Assembly: GCA_937904375.1 (NCBI GenBank)
Contig: CALDIG010000098.1
Coordinates: forward strand, 1 to 19,921
From: an uncultured Prevotellaceae bacterium
GTDB taxonomy: Bacteria; Bacteroidota; Bacteroidia; Bacteroidales; Muribaculaceae
Length of the DNA stretch: 19,921 bases
Reading direction: 5' to 3'
Below are positions 7,487-15,085 of the stretch, in pieces. Made by a program: the position numbers and the translations under genes. Numbering within the stretch: position 1 is the stretch's first letter; each line of letters begins with the position of its first letter. Below the pieces are notes generated by a model. It was not told the origin of the DNA and searched no databases. It worked only from the letters and a program-made list of their open reading frames with translations.

Positions 7487-8405
7487 AGTCGTGATGATAG
7501 CGGTGGCGGCTACGGTCGCCACTGCAATTCATGCCAGCGACACGCTCACGGTGACCTTCACTGGCGACGTGCTGCTCGACCGTGGCGTGCGGCGCACCAT
7601 AGAGCGGCATCATGGCGATGCTGGTTGTCTGTTCTCGCCGTTGGTCGATTCGGTGTTTGCCGCCTCGCAACTCGTGGTCGCCAATTTGGAATGTCCTGTA
7701 ACCTCCATCAAGAGTCCTGCGCTCAAAAATTTCGTTTTTCGTGGTGAGCCCGAATGGCTGCAGGTACTTAGGGAACATGGAATTACACATCTCAATCTTG
7801 CCAATAACCACAGCATTGACCAGGGTAGAAAAGGACTGATCGACACCCGCGACAACATCGTCAAAGCCCGCATGGTGCCGATAGGGGCGGGTAATTGCAT
7901 GGAGGAGGCATCGCAGCCAGTACTCGTCGCCACTCATCCTCGCAACGTATATGTGGTTGCGTCGCTGAGACTAGCATTGGAGAACTTCGCCTACCTGCCC
8001 GACCAACCCTGCGTAAGCCAGGAAAGTTTTGAGAAGCTTGAGGCGAGGGTGCGGCAACTGCGTGAGCAAGAGCCAGAATGTTGTATAGTGGTGTGCCTTC
8101 ACTGGGGTGCGGAGCATGTGTTGCGGCCTGCTGTGCAGCAGGTGGTGCAGGCGCATCGCCTCATTGATGCCGGTGCCGACTGCCTGATATGCCACCACAC
8201 CCACACCATGCAGACCGTGGAGCAATACAAAGGCGCGCCAATATATTACAGTATAGGGAATTTCATCTTCGACCAGAAACGCGACATCAACAGTAGCGCC
8301 TGCATGGTGCAACTAACGATAACCTCCACAACAGTAGAGGCTAAGACCATTCCAGTCGTTATAAAAGATTGCGTGCCAGAGATGGTGGATGATGAGGATT
8401 CTTGA
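7455..8405 (+). CDS. CapA-like protein (PGA_cap / metallophosphatase-like)
   Basis: A protein of 316 residues with a signal peptide (VVMIAVAATVATAIHAS, about residues 12-28). It belongs to the poly-gamma-glutamate capsule CapA family, a calcineurin-like metallophosphatase fold. Its metal-site motifs are all visible: TGDVLLDRG (residues 36-44), ANLECP (76-81), LANNHSIDQG (115-124), HWGAEH (216-221), CHHTH (246-250) and YSIGNFIFD (265-273). I chose ATG 7455. The frame is open back to a TTG at 7425 that would lengthen the overlap with the DUF3160 gene. No capB or capC is nearby, so capsule synthesis itself should not be assumed. The stop codon (8403-8405) coincides with the left end of the dispersed hairpin element. 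Confidence 0.88.
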   Translation: MNTYSIARVAKVVMIAVAATVATAIHASDTLTVTFTGDVLLDRGVRRTIERHHGDAGCLFSPLVDSVFAASQLVVANLECPVTSIKSPALKNFVFRGEPEWLQVLREHGITHLNLANNHSIDQGRKGLIDTRDNIVKARMVPIGAGNCMEEASQPVLVATHPRNVYVVASLRLALENFAYLPDQPCVSQESFEKLEARVRQLREQEPECCIVVCLHWGAEHVLRPAVQQVVQAHRLIDAGADCLICHHTHTMQTVEQYKGAPIYYSIGNFIFDQKRDINSSACMVQLTITSTTVEAKTIPVVIKDCVPEMVDDEDS

Positions 8406-8470
8406 ACGCCGTGCTTACGGTGCAATACACCAACAACACCCAGGATTCCTTTTTCCCTTTTCCTCCTTTT
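8404..8470. repeat. Hairpin-bearing dispersed element, copy 2, with polypyrimidine flank
   Basis: 8404-8453 matches 752-801 at 41 of 50 positions without gaps. Its hairpin is CGCCGT-GCTT-ACGGTG (8407-8422). Relative to copy 1 one C-G pair has become T-A and one G-C pair a G-T wobble, so the stem is kept. A short polypyrimidine tract follows (to about 8470), as in copy 1. The element separates the convergent capA-like and DUF4834 genes and may act as part of their shared 3' end. Confidence 0.75.
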
Positions 8471-8474
8471 CGGG

Positions 8475-8804
8475 TTAAATTTCTTCAAATTCAGCGTCGC
8501 TCACTACTTCGTCTTGGTATTTTGAGGTAGTGCTTGACGGTTGTGGCTCGGTGGTTTCATTATCATTGGGGCGACCTTCCATCTCCTCAAAGCTCACATA
8601 CTCGCCGGTTTCGTCGCTGTATCGGCGGTAGCGTTCTTTGAGGTCGTTTTGCTCGTCGTTTTTCTGTGCTGCTTCTTGATTTTTGCGGGCTTGATTCATG
8701 GTGCGGTTATATTCGTCTTGGAATTTGCGCACAGCACGCCACACCTTGATGACAGGTGAGAGAAACAGAAACAGAAGTATTAATATGAGAACAAGAAACC
8801 ACAT
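8475..8804 (-). CDS. DUF4834 family small membrane protein
   Basis: A protein of 109 residues. The N-terminal segment FLVLILILLFLFLSPVI (about residues 3-19) is a single membrane anchor. It is followed by a Lys/Gln/Asn/Glu-rich, probably helical stretch and an acidic C-terminal half with RRYSDETGEYVSFEEMEG. This fits DUF4834, which in Bacteroidales usually follows pssA. It lies 54 bases after pssA on the same strand, so it is likely the last gene of the psd-pssA operon. No biochemical role is known to me; the linkage suggests something at the membrane. Confidence 0.8.
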   Translation of the reverse strand: MWFLVLILILLFLFLSPVIKVWRAVRKFQDEYNRTMNQARKNQEAAQKNDEQNDLKERYRRYSDETGEYVSFEEMEGRPNDNETTEPQPSSTTSKYQDEVVSDAEFEEI

Positions 8805-8858
8805 AGTTTAAATTTTATCTTTCGATATAGCAATAAGTGTGCCAAATTACTGCGAAGG

Positions 8859-9569
8859 TTATTTCTCGGGGAACAGTGCCGAGGCAATCACATAGAAAAT
8901 AATAACACAAGCCAGTCCCGAGATGCCTCCCACAGCTAGGAATACCACAGCGGCAATAATCAGTATATATTGCCTGAAAGCCTCTTTTAGGGTGAAGCTG
9001 TGCATCTTGAGCGAGAACATGCGCAGGTTGCATACCATGAGCAGCGACAGTGCCACTATGAGTACTAGCACTATCCATGGACTGATAGTGTGGTGGGTGG
9101 TGTAGTAGTTGATGAAGCCAATCCAGAAGATGGCATTGGCAGGTATGGGGAGACCTGTGAAGGTGGTCGCCTGATTGGTGTCGATGTTGAAACGCGCCAA
9201 CCGCAGGGCTCCAAAGATGGGAATCAGCATCGCGGCATAGCACATCCACTGCGGGCATCCGGCAGGAACCATCACGTTGAAAAGAATCATAGCCGGAGCC
9301 AGCCCAAATGTCACGCAGTCGCTCAATGAGTCAAGCTCCTTGCCCAGTGGCGACACAGCATGAAGCAGCCTTGCCACGAGACCGTCGCAAAAGTCGGCGA
9401 CAGCTCCCAGCGCGATGAAGGTAAACGCTAACTGGTAGCCTTGCAGCCCCAGCACCGCCGTAGTTGCAAAGGGGTCGAACGACACCACAATCGCCAGTGC
9501 TCCGCACAGCAGGTTCAGGCAGGTGATAGTGTTAGGGATGTTGTTTTTTATGGATTGTAGAATATTCAT
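8859..9569 (-). CDS. pssA: CDP-diacylglycerol-serine O-phosphatidyltransferase (PssA)
   Basis: This integral membrane enzyme joins CDP-diacylglycerol and L-serine to give phosphatidylserine, the precursor of phosphatidylethanolamine. The CDP-alcohol phosphotransferase signature is complete: Asp59, Asp62-Gly63, Arg67, Gly76, Asp80 and Asp84 within residues 59-84 (DFCDGLVARL, then GKELDSLSD). Five or more hydrophobic helices follow. 236 residues is normal for the Bacillus-type (type II) enzyme. It lies downstream of psd on the same strand with a 62-base gap, giving both steps of phosphatidylethanolamine synthesis in one locus. Confidence 0.95.
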   Translation of the reverse strand: MNILQSIKNNIPNTITCLNLLCGALAIVVSFDPFATTAVLGLQGYQLAFTFIALGAVADFCDGLVARLLHAVSPLGKELDSLSDCVTFGLAPAMILFNVMVPAGCPQWMCYAAMLIPIFGALRLARFNIDTNQATTFTGLPIPANAIFWIGFINYYTTHHTISPWIVLVLIVALSLLMVCNLRMFSLKMHSFTLKEAFRQYILIIAAVVFLAVGGISGLACVIIFYVIASALFPEK

Positions 9570-9579
9570 TAAAATTTAT

Positions 9580-9614
9580 AGAAGTCAGATTTCAGAAGTC
9601 AGAAATCAGATTGA
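9580..9614. repeat. Heptamer tandem repeat, AGAWDTC-like
   Basis: Five contiguous seven-base units lie between psd and pssA: AGAAGTC, AGATTTC, AGAAGTC, AGAAATC and AGATTGA. A related pair, TTTCAGA twice at 10358-10371, lies upstream of psd. The small number of units makes it weaker than the 656-744 array. Confidence 0.65.
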
Positions 9615-9631
9615 TTATGACATCTGATTAT

Positions 9632-10300
9632 TTATTTCAGTCTTGCGATAGGCGTGATGCCGCCAATGGTCTTGTCGCCAAGTTTCACCAGTATCTCGGT
9701 GTTGAGAGGCAGGTAAATATCTACCCTGGAGCCAAACTTGATAAAGCCAATGAAGTCGTTGATGTCAACATCATCGTCGGCCTCCACATATGTGACGATG
9801 CGGCGGGCTATAGCGCCAGCAATCTGTCGCACCAGCACTTCCTCTCCGTTCTTATCGCTCTCAATGACTATTGCCGAGCGCTCGTTGTCGGTGCTCGACT
9901 TGGGCAGATAAGCGGCAAGGAAGCGGCCTGCATGATGCTTCACGTATTTCACTTTACCCTTCAGGGGGACCCAGTTGGCATGAACATTAAACACCGACAT
10001 GAATACCGAGAGCTGTATGCAGTTGCGGTGCAGGTACTCGCCCTCATACACCTCCTCAAGCGCCACCACCTTGCCATCGACACTAGAGACGACGACACCG
10101 TCGCTGTCGCCCTTGAAGTGCCGCTGTGGCAGTCTGAAGAAGTTCAGCACCAGCGCAAACATGATGATGCTTATCACCATCAGAGTGATGGGGATGGCCT
10201 TCAGGTCGATGAACATAAAGGCAAGAACGTTGATTGCCAGCAGTATAAACAGCAAAACAAAGATGATGTTCTGTCCCTCTTGATGTATTTTGACTTTCAT
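9632..10300 (-). CDS. psd: Phosphatidylserine decarboxylase proenzyme, Psd-A type
   Basis: This enzyme decarboxylates phosphatidylserine to phosphatidylethanolamine at the inner membrane, using a pyruvoyl group made by self-cleavage. 222 residues is typical of the short Psd-A form. Two hydrophobic segments near the N-terminus (about residues 11-30 and 36-53) anchor it. Conserved stretches are SSVDGKVVALEE, FMSVFNVHANWVPLKGKV, SAIVIE and IKFGSRVDIYLP. Cleavage is expected between Gly190 and Ser191, Ser191 becoming the pyruvoyl residue. It is the first gene of psd-pssA-DUF4834, with a promoter-like -7 box 28 bases upstream. Confidence 0.95.
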   Translation of the reverse strand: MKVKIHQEGQNIIFVLLFILLAINVLAFMFIDLKAIPITLMVISIIMFALVLNFFRLPQRHFKGDSDGVVVSSVDGKVVALEEVYEGEYLHRNCIQLSVFMSVFNVHANWVPLKGKVKYVKHHAGRFLAAYLPKSSTDNERSAIVIESDKNGEEVLVRQIAGAIARRIVTYVEADDDVDINDFIGFIKFGSRVDIYLPLNTEILVKLGDKTIGGITPIARLK

Positions 10301-10327
10301 TTTGTGAAAAATCTATATTTCAAACCG

Positions 10328-10335
10328 CAAAGTTA
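10328..10335 (-). promoter_or_regulatory. -7 promoter box upstream of psd
   Basis: On the minus strand this reads TAACTTTG, an exact TAnnTTTG match, about 28 bases from the psd ATG. No good TTTG is seen at the -33 position, so only the -7 element is claimed. Confidence 0.55.
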
Positions 10336-10394
10336 CAAAAAAAAATTCAGTTTTTTGTTTCAGATTTCAGATTTTCTTGTCTTTTTCGAAATGT

Positions 10395-10436
10395 GACAAT
10401 TGGTGAGACAATTGGTGGCAGGCCACAATTGTCTCA
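10395..10436. repeat. Long inverted repeat with three GACAATTG boxes, downstream of manC
   Basis: TGAGACAATTGGTGGC (10404-10419) faces GCCACAATTGTCTCA (10422-10436), a 15-base-pair stem with one bulged G and a minimal loop. A 12-base direct repeat, GACAATTGGTGA and GACAATTGGTGG (10395-10418), overlaps the left arm. The stem lies 32 bases past the manC stop and may end its transcript, but no T-run follows on the minus strand. Confidence 0.6.
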
Positions 10437-10468
10437 TTTTACATTGCATTATTGTATATGTGGTTGAT

Positions 10469-11548
10469 TTACATAAACTTGTCGCCGAAGTGTGTCTTAG
10501 CTTCGTTAACGTAGTTCTTGATTTTCTGCTCGTCGTTGATGGGGACTATCATGAGAGCATCGGGAGTGTCGGCGATAATATAGCCGTTGATGCCCGATAC
10601 CACCACAAGCTTGTCACCTTTAGCGGCAATGACGTTGTTGTGGCTGTCGAAGGCAAGGACTTTGCTGTTGGGGGTGACATTGGCGTCGCGGTTCTTTGGT
10701 GCGTTGTCGTAGATAGAACCCCAAGTGCCGAGGTCGCTCCACCCGAAATCCACCTTCTCGACGAAAACGTTGCTCGATTTTTCCATCACGGCATAGTCGA
10801 TAGAGACATTAGGGCATGAGCCGTAAATATTGTTGACGGTCTCTTGCTCGTTGTCGCTGGTGAAGATGTCGCCGGCGTTGTCGAAGACCTCAGCAATCTC
10901 GGGAGCGTGCGTGCGCATCGCATTGATGATGGTGCTGACGCTCCAAAAGAACATCCCCGAGTTCCAGAAGAACTCCCCGCTCTCAAGAAACACGTTGGCG
11001 AGTTCCTTGTTGGGTTTCTCGGTGAAGGTTTTAACTTTTGAAAAAGCGGTGTCGATGATTTCGCCTTCCTGAATGTAGCCATATCCTGTCTCGGGACGGT
11101 TTGGCTTCACGCCAAAGGTGACGATGGCATCGTGTTGCTCAATGAAGTCAAACGCCTTGTTCACACAGTCGTTGAAAACGCTTTTCCTGAGAATGAGGTG
11201 GTCGCAGGGGGCGACCATTATCTTTGCGTCGGGGTTCAACGCCTTGATGTGCCATGCCGCCCATGCGTTGCATGGCGCGGTGTTGCGCATCACTGGCTCT
11301 AGCAGTATTTGGTTAGTTTTTATTTCAGGCAGTTGCTCTTGAATTATGCCCGCATATCTCTCGTTTGTGAGAAGGATGATGTTCTCTGTTGGGATGATAT
11401 CGGCTAGCCTGTCGTATGTTAGTTGCAGCAAGCTGCGTCCTGTGCCCAGAAAGTCGATAAACTGTTTGGGCATCGCGGTGCGGCTGTAGGGCCAGAAGCG
11501 GCTTCCCACGCCACCACACATTATTACGCAATATCGGTCTTGTTTCAT
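10469..11548 (-). CDS. manC: Mannose-1-phosphate guanylyltransferase
   Basis: This enzyme makes GDP-mannose from mannose-1-phosphate and GTP, supplying sugar for surface glycans. The nucleotidyltransferase signature CGGVGSRFWPYSRTAMPKQF spans residues 11-30. The family stretches RPETGYGYI, KTFTEKPN, FFWNSGMFFW and FGWSDLGTW follow. At 359 residues it is the single-domain form without the C-terminal mannose-6-phosphate isomerase domain. I chose ATG 11548, which begins MKQDRYCVIMCGG. The frame stays open to 11620 but that extension reads through an octamer repeat. It stands alone between gldE and the psd operon, with large gaps on both sides. Confidence 0.95.
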   Translation of the reverse strand: MKQDRYCVIMCGGVGSRFWPYSRTAMPKQFIDFLGTGRSLLQLTYDRLADIIPTENIILLTNERYAGIIQEQLPEIKTNQILLEPVMRNTAPCNAWAAWHIKALNPDAKIMVAPCDHLILRKSVFNDCVNKAFDFIEQHDAIVTFGVKPNRPETGYGYIQEGEIIDTAFSKVKTFTEKPNKELANVFLESGEFFWNSGMFFWSVSTIINAMRTHAPEIAEVFDNAGDIFTSDNEQETVNNIYGSCPNVSIDYAVMEKSSNVFVEKVDFGWSDLGTWGSIYDNAPKNRDANVTPNSKVLAFDSHNNVIAAKGDKLVVVSGINGYIIADTPDALMIVPINDEQKIKNYVNEAKTHFGDKFM

Positions 11549-11562
11549 ATTTGTTTTTGTAG

Positions 11563-11594
11563 TAAACAAGCTTACAAGTAAACGAGTAAACAAG
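11563..11594. repeat. Octamer tandem repeat upstream of manC
   Basis: On the plus strand four contiguous eight-base units read TAAACAAG, CTTACAAG, TAAACGAG, TAAACAAG. On the manC coding strand this is CTTGTTTA-like, ending 15 bases before the manC ATG. It lies within the manC leader, so it could affect expression; no such effect is known. The rest of the gap (11595-11694) is AT-rich with nothing recognisable. Confidence 0.75.
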
Positions 11595-11694
11595 GCAATA
11601 GTACTTGTTTCCACTCGCACTAAAGGCTTAGTTAGATAATATTAGTTTTAATAAAAATTCATTATAATATTTCAAGTTTTGATATGCTGCCATT

Positions 11695-13029
11695 TCAAGA
11701 ACTTGAACTGTCATTTACAGGGTTCACGGTGAGTGTGACAAGCTCCAGTCGCGCGCCGGTCTTTTTGGTGATATTCACTGTGAACTGGTCGATGGTGTGC
11801 TCTTCGCCCTGATTGGGGATAACCTCCAGGTGGTTGACGATATAGCCTGCAATGGTCTGGTAGTCGTCGCTCTCGGGTAGGTCGATGTCAAACATCTCGT
11901 TGATTCGCTCAATCTCCATGCGTCCCGAGAGCTCGTAGGTATTCTCGCCGGTCTTGCGTGCGATGAGCTTGCGACGGTCGTGCTCGTCCTCGATGTCACC
12001 AAATATTTCTTCCACAAGGTCTTCGAGGGTCACCATGCCAGCTGTTCCGCCAAATTCATCGACCACTATCGCCATGCTTTTCTTCTCTTTGAGCAGATTT
12101 TGCATCATCTTCTTGGCGAGCATGGTCTCGGGAGCGATGATTACTGGTTTTATCTGGTCTTTCCAGTTCACGTCGGGCTTGAACAGCTCGCTCACTTGGA
12201 TGAATCCCAGCACGTTGTCGATGTCGTCGTGATAAACCACGAGTTTCGACAGTCCCGACTTGGTGAACAATTGGCTCAACTCGTCACGGCTGGTCTCGGC
12301 GATATCGACTCCCACTATCTCGTTGCGTGGTATCATGCAGTCGCGCAGTCGCGTGTCGCTGAAGTCGAGAGCGTTCTCAAAGATTTTCACCTCGCGCTCC
12401 ACCTCTTTGTTCTCATCCTCGCTCTTGTCGATGTTTTCTTGCAGATAGTCGTCGAGTTCGCCCACCGAGATTAGCCTTATCTCCTTCTTCTCGTTCTTGA
12501 TGCCAAAGAGACGCATGAGAATTGCCGACAGCCACGAGGTGAACTGCGAGATAGGGTAGAGCAGCAGGTAGAGGAACAGTAACGGTACGGCAAAGAAGCG
12601 AAGCGAGCGATTAGGGTTGATGCGGAATACCGTCTTGGGCATGAACTCGCTCATAACCAGTACGATGGCTGTGGAGATGAGAGTTTGTACCAGCAGCACT
12701 AGGGCATCGTTTTGTCCAAGTAAATCTTCAAGTGGCTGTTTAAGCAGCCATGCAATGCCAATGCTGTAAATCACATTCACGATGTTGTTGCCCACGAGCA
12801 TGGTAGAGATGAATGTCTCGCGGTGGGCATAGAAGATGCCTAGGATTTGGCTCACCAAGCCGCCTTTTTTGATGTCGATCTCGGCTTTCACTTTGTTGGA
12901 TGACACAAATGCTATTTCCATTCCCGAGAAAAAACCCGAGAGCACGAGTGCCGAAGCGGTGAGTATGAGATAGGGTGTAAACTGGTTCACTGTGCCTGAA
13001 TTAATTGAATGTTGGGAATCTGGTGTCAT
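11695..13029 (-). CDS. gldE: CNNM/CBS-domain membrane protein, GldE/hemolysin-C family
   Basis: A protein of 444 residues with three parts. An N-terminal DUF21/CNNM membrane domain (about residues 17-190) includes SGMEIAFVSSNKVKAE and LVGNNIVNVIYS. A CBS pair (about 215-345) includes RDCMIPRNEIVGVD and the acidic GGTAGMVTLEDLVEEIFGDI. A C-terminal CorC_HlyC transporter-associated domain (about 355-435) includes YELSGRMEIERINE. Related proteins have been linked to Mg/Co transport, and GldE to gliding and protein secretion in Flavobacterium, so the exact role is open. Its start overlaps the end of lptC by 29 bases, implying translational coupling. The symbol is given by family resemblance; gliding is not implied. 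Confidence 0.85.
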   Translation of the reverse strand: MTPDSQHSINSGTVNQFTPYLILTASALVLSGFFSGMEIAFVSSNKVKAEIDIKKGGLVSQILGIFYAHRETFISTMLVGNNIVNVIYSIGIAWLLKQPLEDLLGQNDALVLLVQTLISTAIVLVMSEFMPKTVFRINPNRSLRFFAVPLLFLYLLLYPISQFTSWLSAILMRLFGIKNEKKEIRLISVGELDDYLQENIDKSEDENKEVEREVKIFENALDFSDTRLRDCMIPRNEIVGVDIAETSRDELSQLFTKSGLSKLVVYHDDIDNVLGFIQVSELFKPDVNWKDQIKPVIIAPETMLAKKMMQNLLKEKKSMAIVVDEFGGTAGMVTLEDLVEEIFGDIEDEHDRRKLIARKTGENTYELSGRMEIERINEMFDIDLPESDDYQTIAGYIVNHLEVIPNQGEEHTIDQFTVNITKKTGARLELVTLTVNPVNDSSSS

Positions 13030-13669
13030 TTACCGGAACTATGGCCTGCACGCGGTTAACCTTGTAGGTAGTGAGCTTCTCGTTTGACTCATAGCCATAT
13101 CCCTCAAGCACCTTCTCTTGTGCCTGCATTCTAATGAACGAGTCGCTGTAGTATTTGTTAGCCTTGCGGTCCCAGTACATCTGGTTGGTCTCAATCTTGC
13201 TGCCGTCTTTACTGGTGATGGTGACCATGCTGTTGAGGCTCCACAGGGCTTTCTCCTCGTCGTAGTAAGCCGAGTCGCAGGTGATTTCTCCACCGTCTTT
13301 GTCGTGGATGGTGATGTTTCCGGTGATGTTGAGCATGCGCGTGGTGCGGTCGTAGTGTGCCGAGTCGCATTGCATCGACATCTTCACGTCGAAGCTTTGC
13401 TTGTCAAGCTCCTCGGCGATTAGCCCGTCGGGGAATACCCAGTGCGGATTTTCCTGCTGCTCATAGGCGAGCCACGTTTTGGTGGTGATGCGGTATCTTG
13501 TCATTCCCGAGTCGCTGAGCAGGGTCTGCACGTTGTGCGAGACCATTGTGGGCAGTTTTGAGGCGTCGATTTGTGTGTTGGCGGCGATGCCACCATCATC
13601 CTTGCAGCCCGAGGCTATCAAGATGACGATTAAGATTGCAATAATAAAATAGTACCTACTTTGCTTCAT
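13001..13669 (-). CDS. lptC: LPS export system protein LptC (lipoprotein)
   Basis: A protein of 222 residues. LptC links the inner-membrane LptBFG transporter to the periplasmic LptA bridge for LPS. The N-terminus is a signal with a lipobox-like end (LIASGC, Cys22), suggesting lipid anchoring. The -3 residue is Ala rather than Leu, so this is slightly unusual. The body has repeated beta-strand patterns of the OstA/LptA/LptC fold: MSMQCDSAHYDRTTRMLNI and GGEITCDSAYYDEEKALW. It overlaps gldE by 29 bases. This lptC-gldE pair is a conserved Bacteroidales arrangement. An outer-membrane barrel gene lies upstream with a 109-base gap. Confidence 0.88.
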   Translation of the reverse strand: MKQSRYYFIIAILIVILIASGCKDDGGIAANTQIDASKLPTMVSHNVQTLLSDSGMTRYRITTKTWLAYEQQENPHWVFPDGLIAEELDKQSFDVKMSMQCDSAHYDRTTRMLNITGNITIHDKDGGEITCDSAYYDEEKALWSLNSMVTITSKDGSKIETNQMYWDRKANKYYSDSFIRMQAQEKVLEGYGYESNEKLTTYKVNRVQAIVPVNDTRFPTFN

Positions 13670-13720
13670 TATATATCCTCAACGTAGTTGAGCGATTGAT
13701 CTTTGTCTTTTTAGTTCTTT

Positions 13721-13756
13721 CTAGACTTTATAGAAAAACTAGAGAATCTAGAAACC
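13721..13756. repeat. Nine-base tandem repeat between the barrel gene and lptC
   Basis: Units CTAGACTTT, ATAGAAAAA, CTAGAGAAT and CTAGAAACC start at 13721, 13730, 13739 and 13748, an exact nine-base phase with core YTAGA. It is degenerate but in phase, and lies 52 bases from the lptC start. Confidence 0.6.
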
Positions 13757-13778
13757 CTGATTACCTAACCCTTATAAC

Positions 13779-15053
13779 TTACCTTATTTTATTCTTCCAG
13801 AACCACATCTCGTTAAAGTTGACACTCACGGTGATGTTGAGGTAGTCTTCCTTGATGAGAGTGGTGGGTGTGGTGTAGCGGTGTCGCCATTCCACTCCCA
13901 GGTTCACGATGGTCTTGTTGCCGGCAAGAGCCGGGAACGAGAATCCAAGTCCCACTCCATAGTCCTTCACGTCGTTACCATACACGTTCATGTAGTCGTT
14001 GTTATAGAACGCTCCCAGCCTGTAGGTCATGCGGTTGAGGTAGTTGCCGCGAGGGTTGGGGAGATAGGATACACCGGCAGCCAATTTCCAGCGGTCGTTC
14101 CACTTGGTCAGCGGGGACTCAAAATAGTCGATGGGTGTGTATTTTGCTTTTGACCATTGCTGATAGGTGTAGTCAAGCTCCACATTCAGGCGGTTGTCGT
14201 AGGTGTAACTGATGCCGGCGCCTATGGTGGTGGGCAGCTCATAGTTGCCCTTCATCGACATGTTAGCAATGGTGTCATACACTATCTGAGTTCTGTTATT
14301 GTTATCGACAATGATGTCTTGATTCACGTCGGCCATACGTCCCAGGGCGGTACCGTGCATCGATTTCTTGGGAGAGTAGGTGAGACCTAATATCACCTTG
14401 TTCTTGCGAGAGATGTTGAAAGCATATTGCACGCCGGCGCGCATATTCCAGTCTCTCACATCCATGCTGCGGATGAACTGCGTTGAAGAAATACTGGAGA
14501 CGCTGGTAGTGTTGGTAGTACTTCCAAACAGGTAGGAGAAGTTGGTGCCAATCGACAGTCCTTTCACAGGTTGCCATCCCACACCGGCGAAGAGTTCGCT
14601 CAGTCCGCCCGATCCAGCTCTTGTGTCGGTGCCATTAGTGATGTCGCCGCCAAAGCTGTAGCCCACACTCGAGAAGGGCACCACACCAACGGCGGCCCCC
14701 AGATTCTTAGCGAGACGGAACTCCATGGTGATATAGTCGAGTCCACCTCCCAGGCTATAGCCGCTATTGCCGCTTTCCTTCGACCAGCAGTTTGTCACGT
14801 CGAGACCCATGTCCCACAAGAATGTGAGAGAATCGACTCTTGAGTAGCTGGCGGGGTTCATGACGTTGATTTGCCTGCCATTCTGCATTGCAATACCCAC
14901 GCCTCCCATTGAGCGCTGTATGCCAGTGGCATTATCGCTTAGGATGCCATATCCTAGCTTCGAGTAGGGTGATACCGAATTTTGTGCCATTGCCTGAACC
15001 TGGCAAGTCGCCACAAGTACGACAGTAGATATTATGTATTTAAATATTTTCAT
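13779..15053 (-). CDS. Outer-membrane beta-barrel protein upstream of lptC
   Basis: A protein of 424 residues with a signal peptide (KYIISTVVLVATCQVQAMAQ, residues 5-24). The body has alternating aromatic and polar strands ending in motifs typical of outer-membrane barrels, such as NKVILGLTYSPKK, YELPTTIGAGISYTYDNRL and NLGVEWRHRY. It resembles the FadL/OmpP1-like barrels that precede lptC in Bacteroidales; a transport role is possible but not shown. The last residues FNEMWFWKNKIR place aromatic residues near the C-terminus. The 5' flank has a good -7 promoter box. The barrel, lptC and gldE probably form one transcription unit, although the 109-base gap with a repeat allows an extra start. 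Confidence 0.82.
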   Translation of the reverse strand: MKIFKYIISTVVLVATCQVQAMAQNSVSPYSKLGYGILSDNATGIQRSMGGVGIAMQNGRQINVMNPASYSRVDSLTFLWDMGLDVTNCWSKESGNSGYSLGGGLDYITMEFRLAKNLGAAVGVVPFSSVGYSFGGDITNGTDTRAGSGGLSELFAGVGWQPVKGLSIGTNFSYLFGSTTNTTSVSSISSTQFIRSMDVRDWNMRAGVQYAFNISRKNKVILGLTYSPKKSMHGTALGRMADVNQDIIVDNNNRTQIVYDTIANMSMKGNYELPTTIGAGISYTYDNRLNVELDYTYQQWSKAKYTPIDYFESPLTKWNDRWKLAAGVSYLPNPRGNYLNRMTYRLGAFYNNDYMNVYGNDVKDYGVGLGFSFPALAGNKTIVNLGVEWRHRYTTPTTLIKEDYLNITVSVNFNEMWFWKNKIR

Positions 15054-15085
15054 TGCAATGATAAGTTGATTGTTCTACCAAAATG

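Noticed and set aside
9611..10396. Plus-strand open frame of 261 residues
   Set aside because: It is antisense to psd, whose protein motifs are complete. It reads His/Val/Asp-rich shadow sequence.
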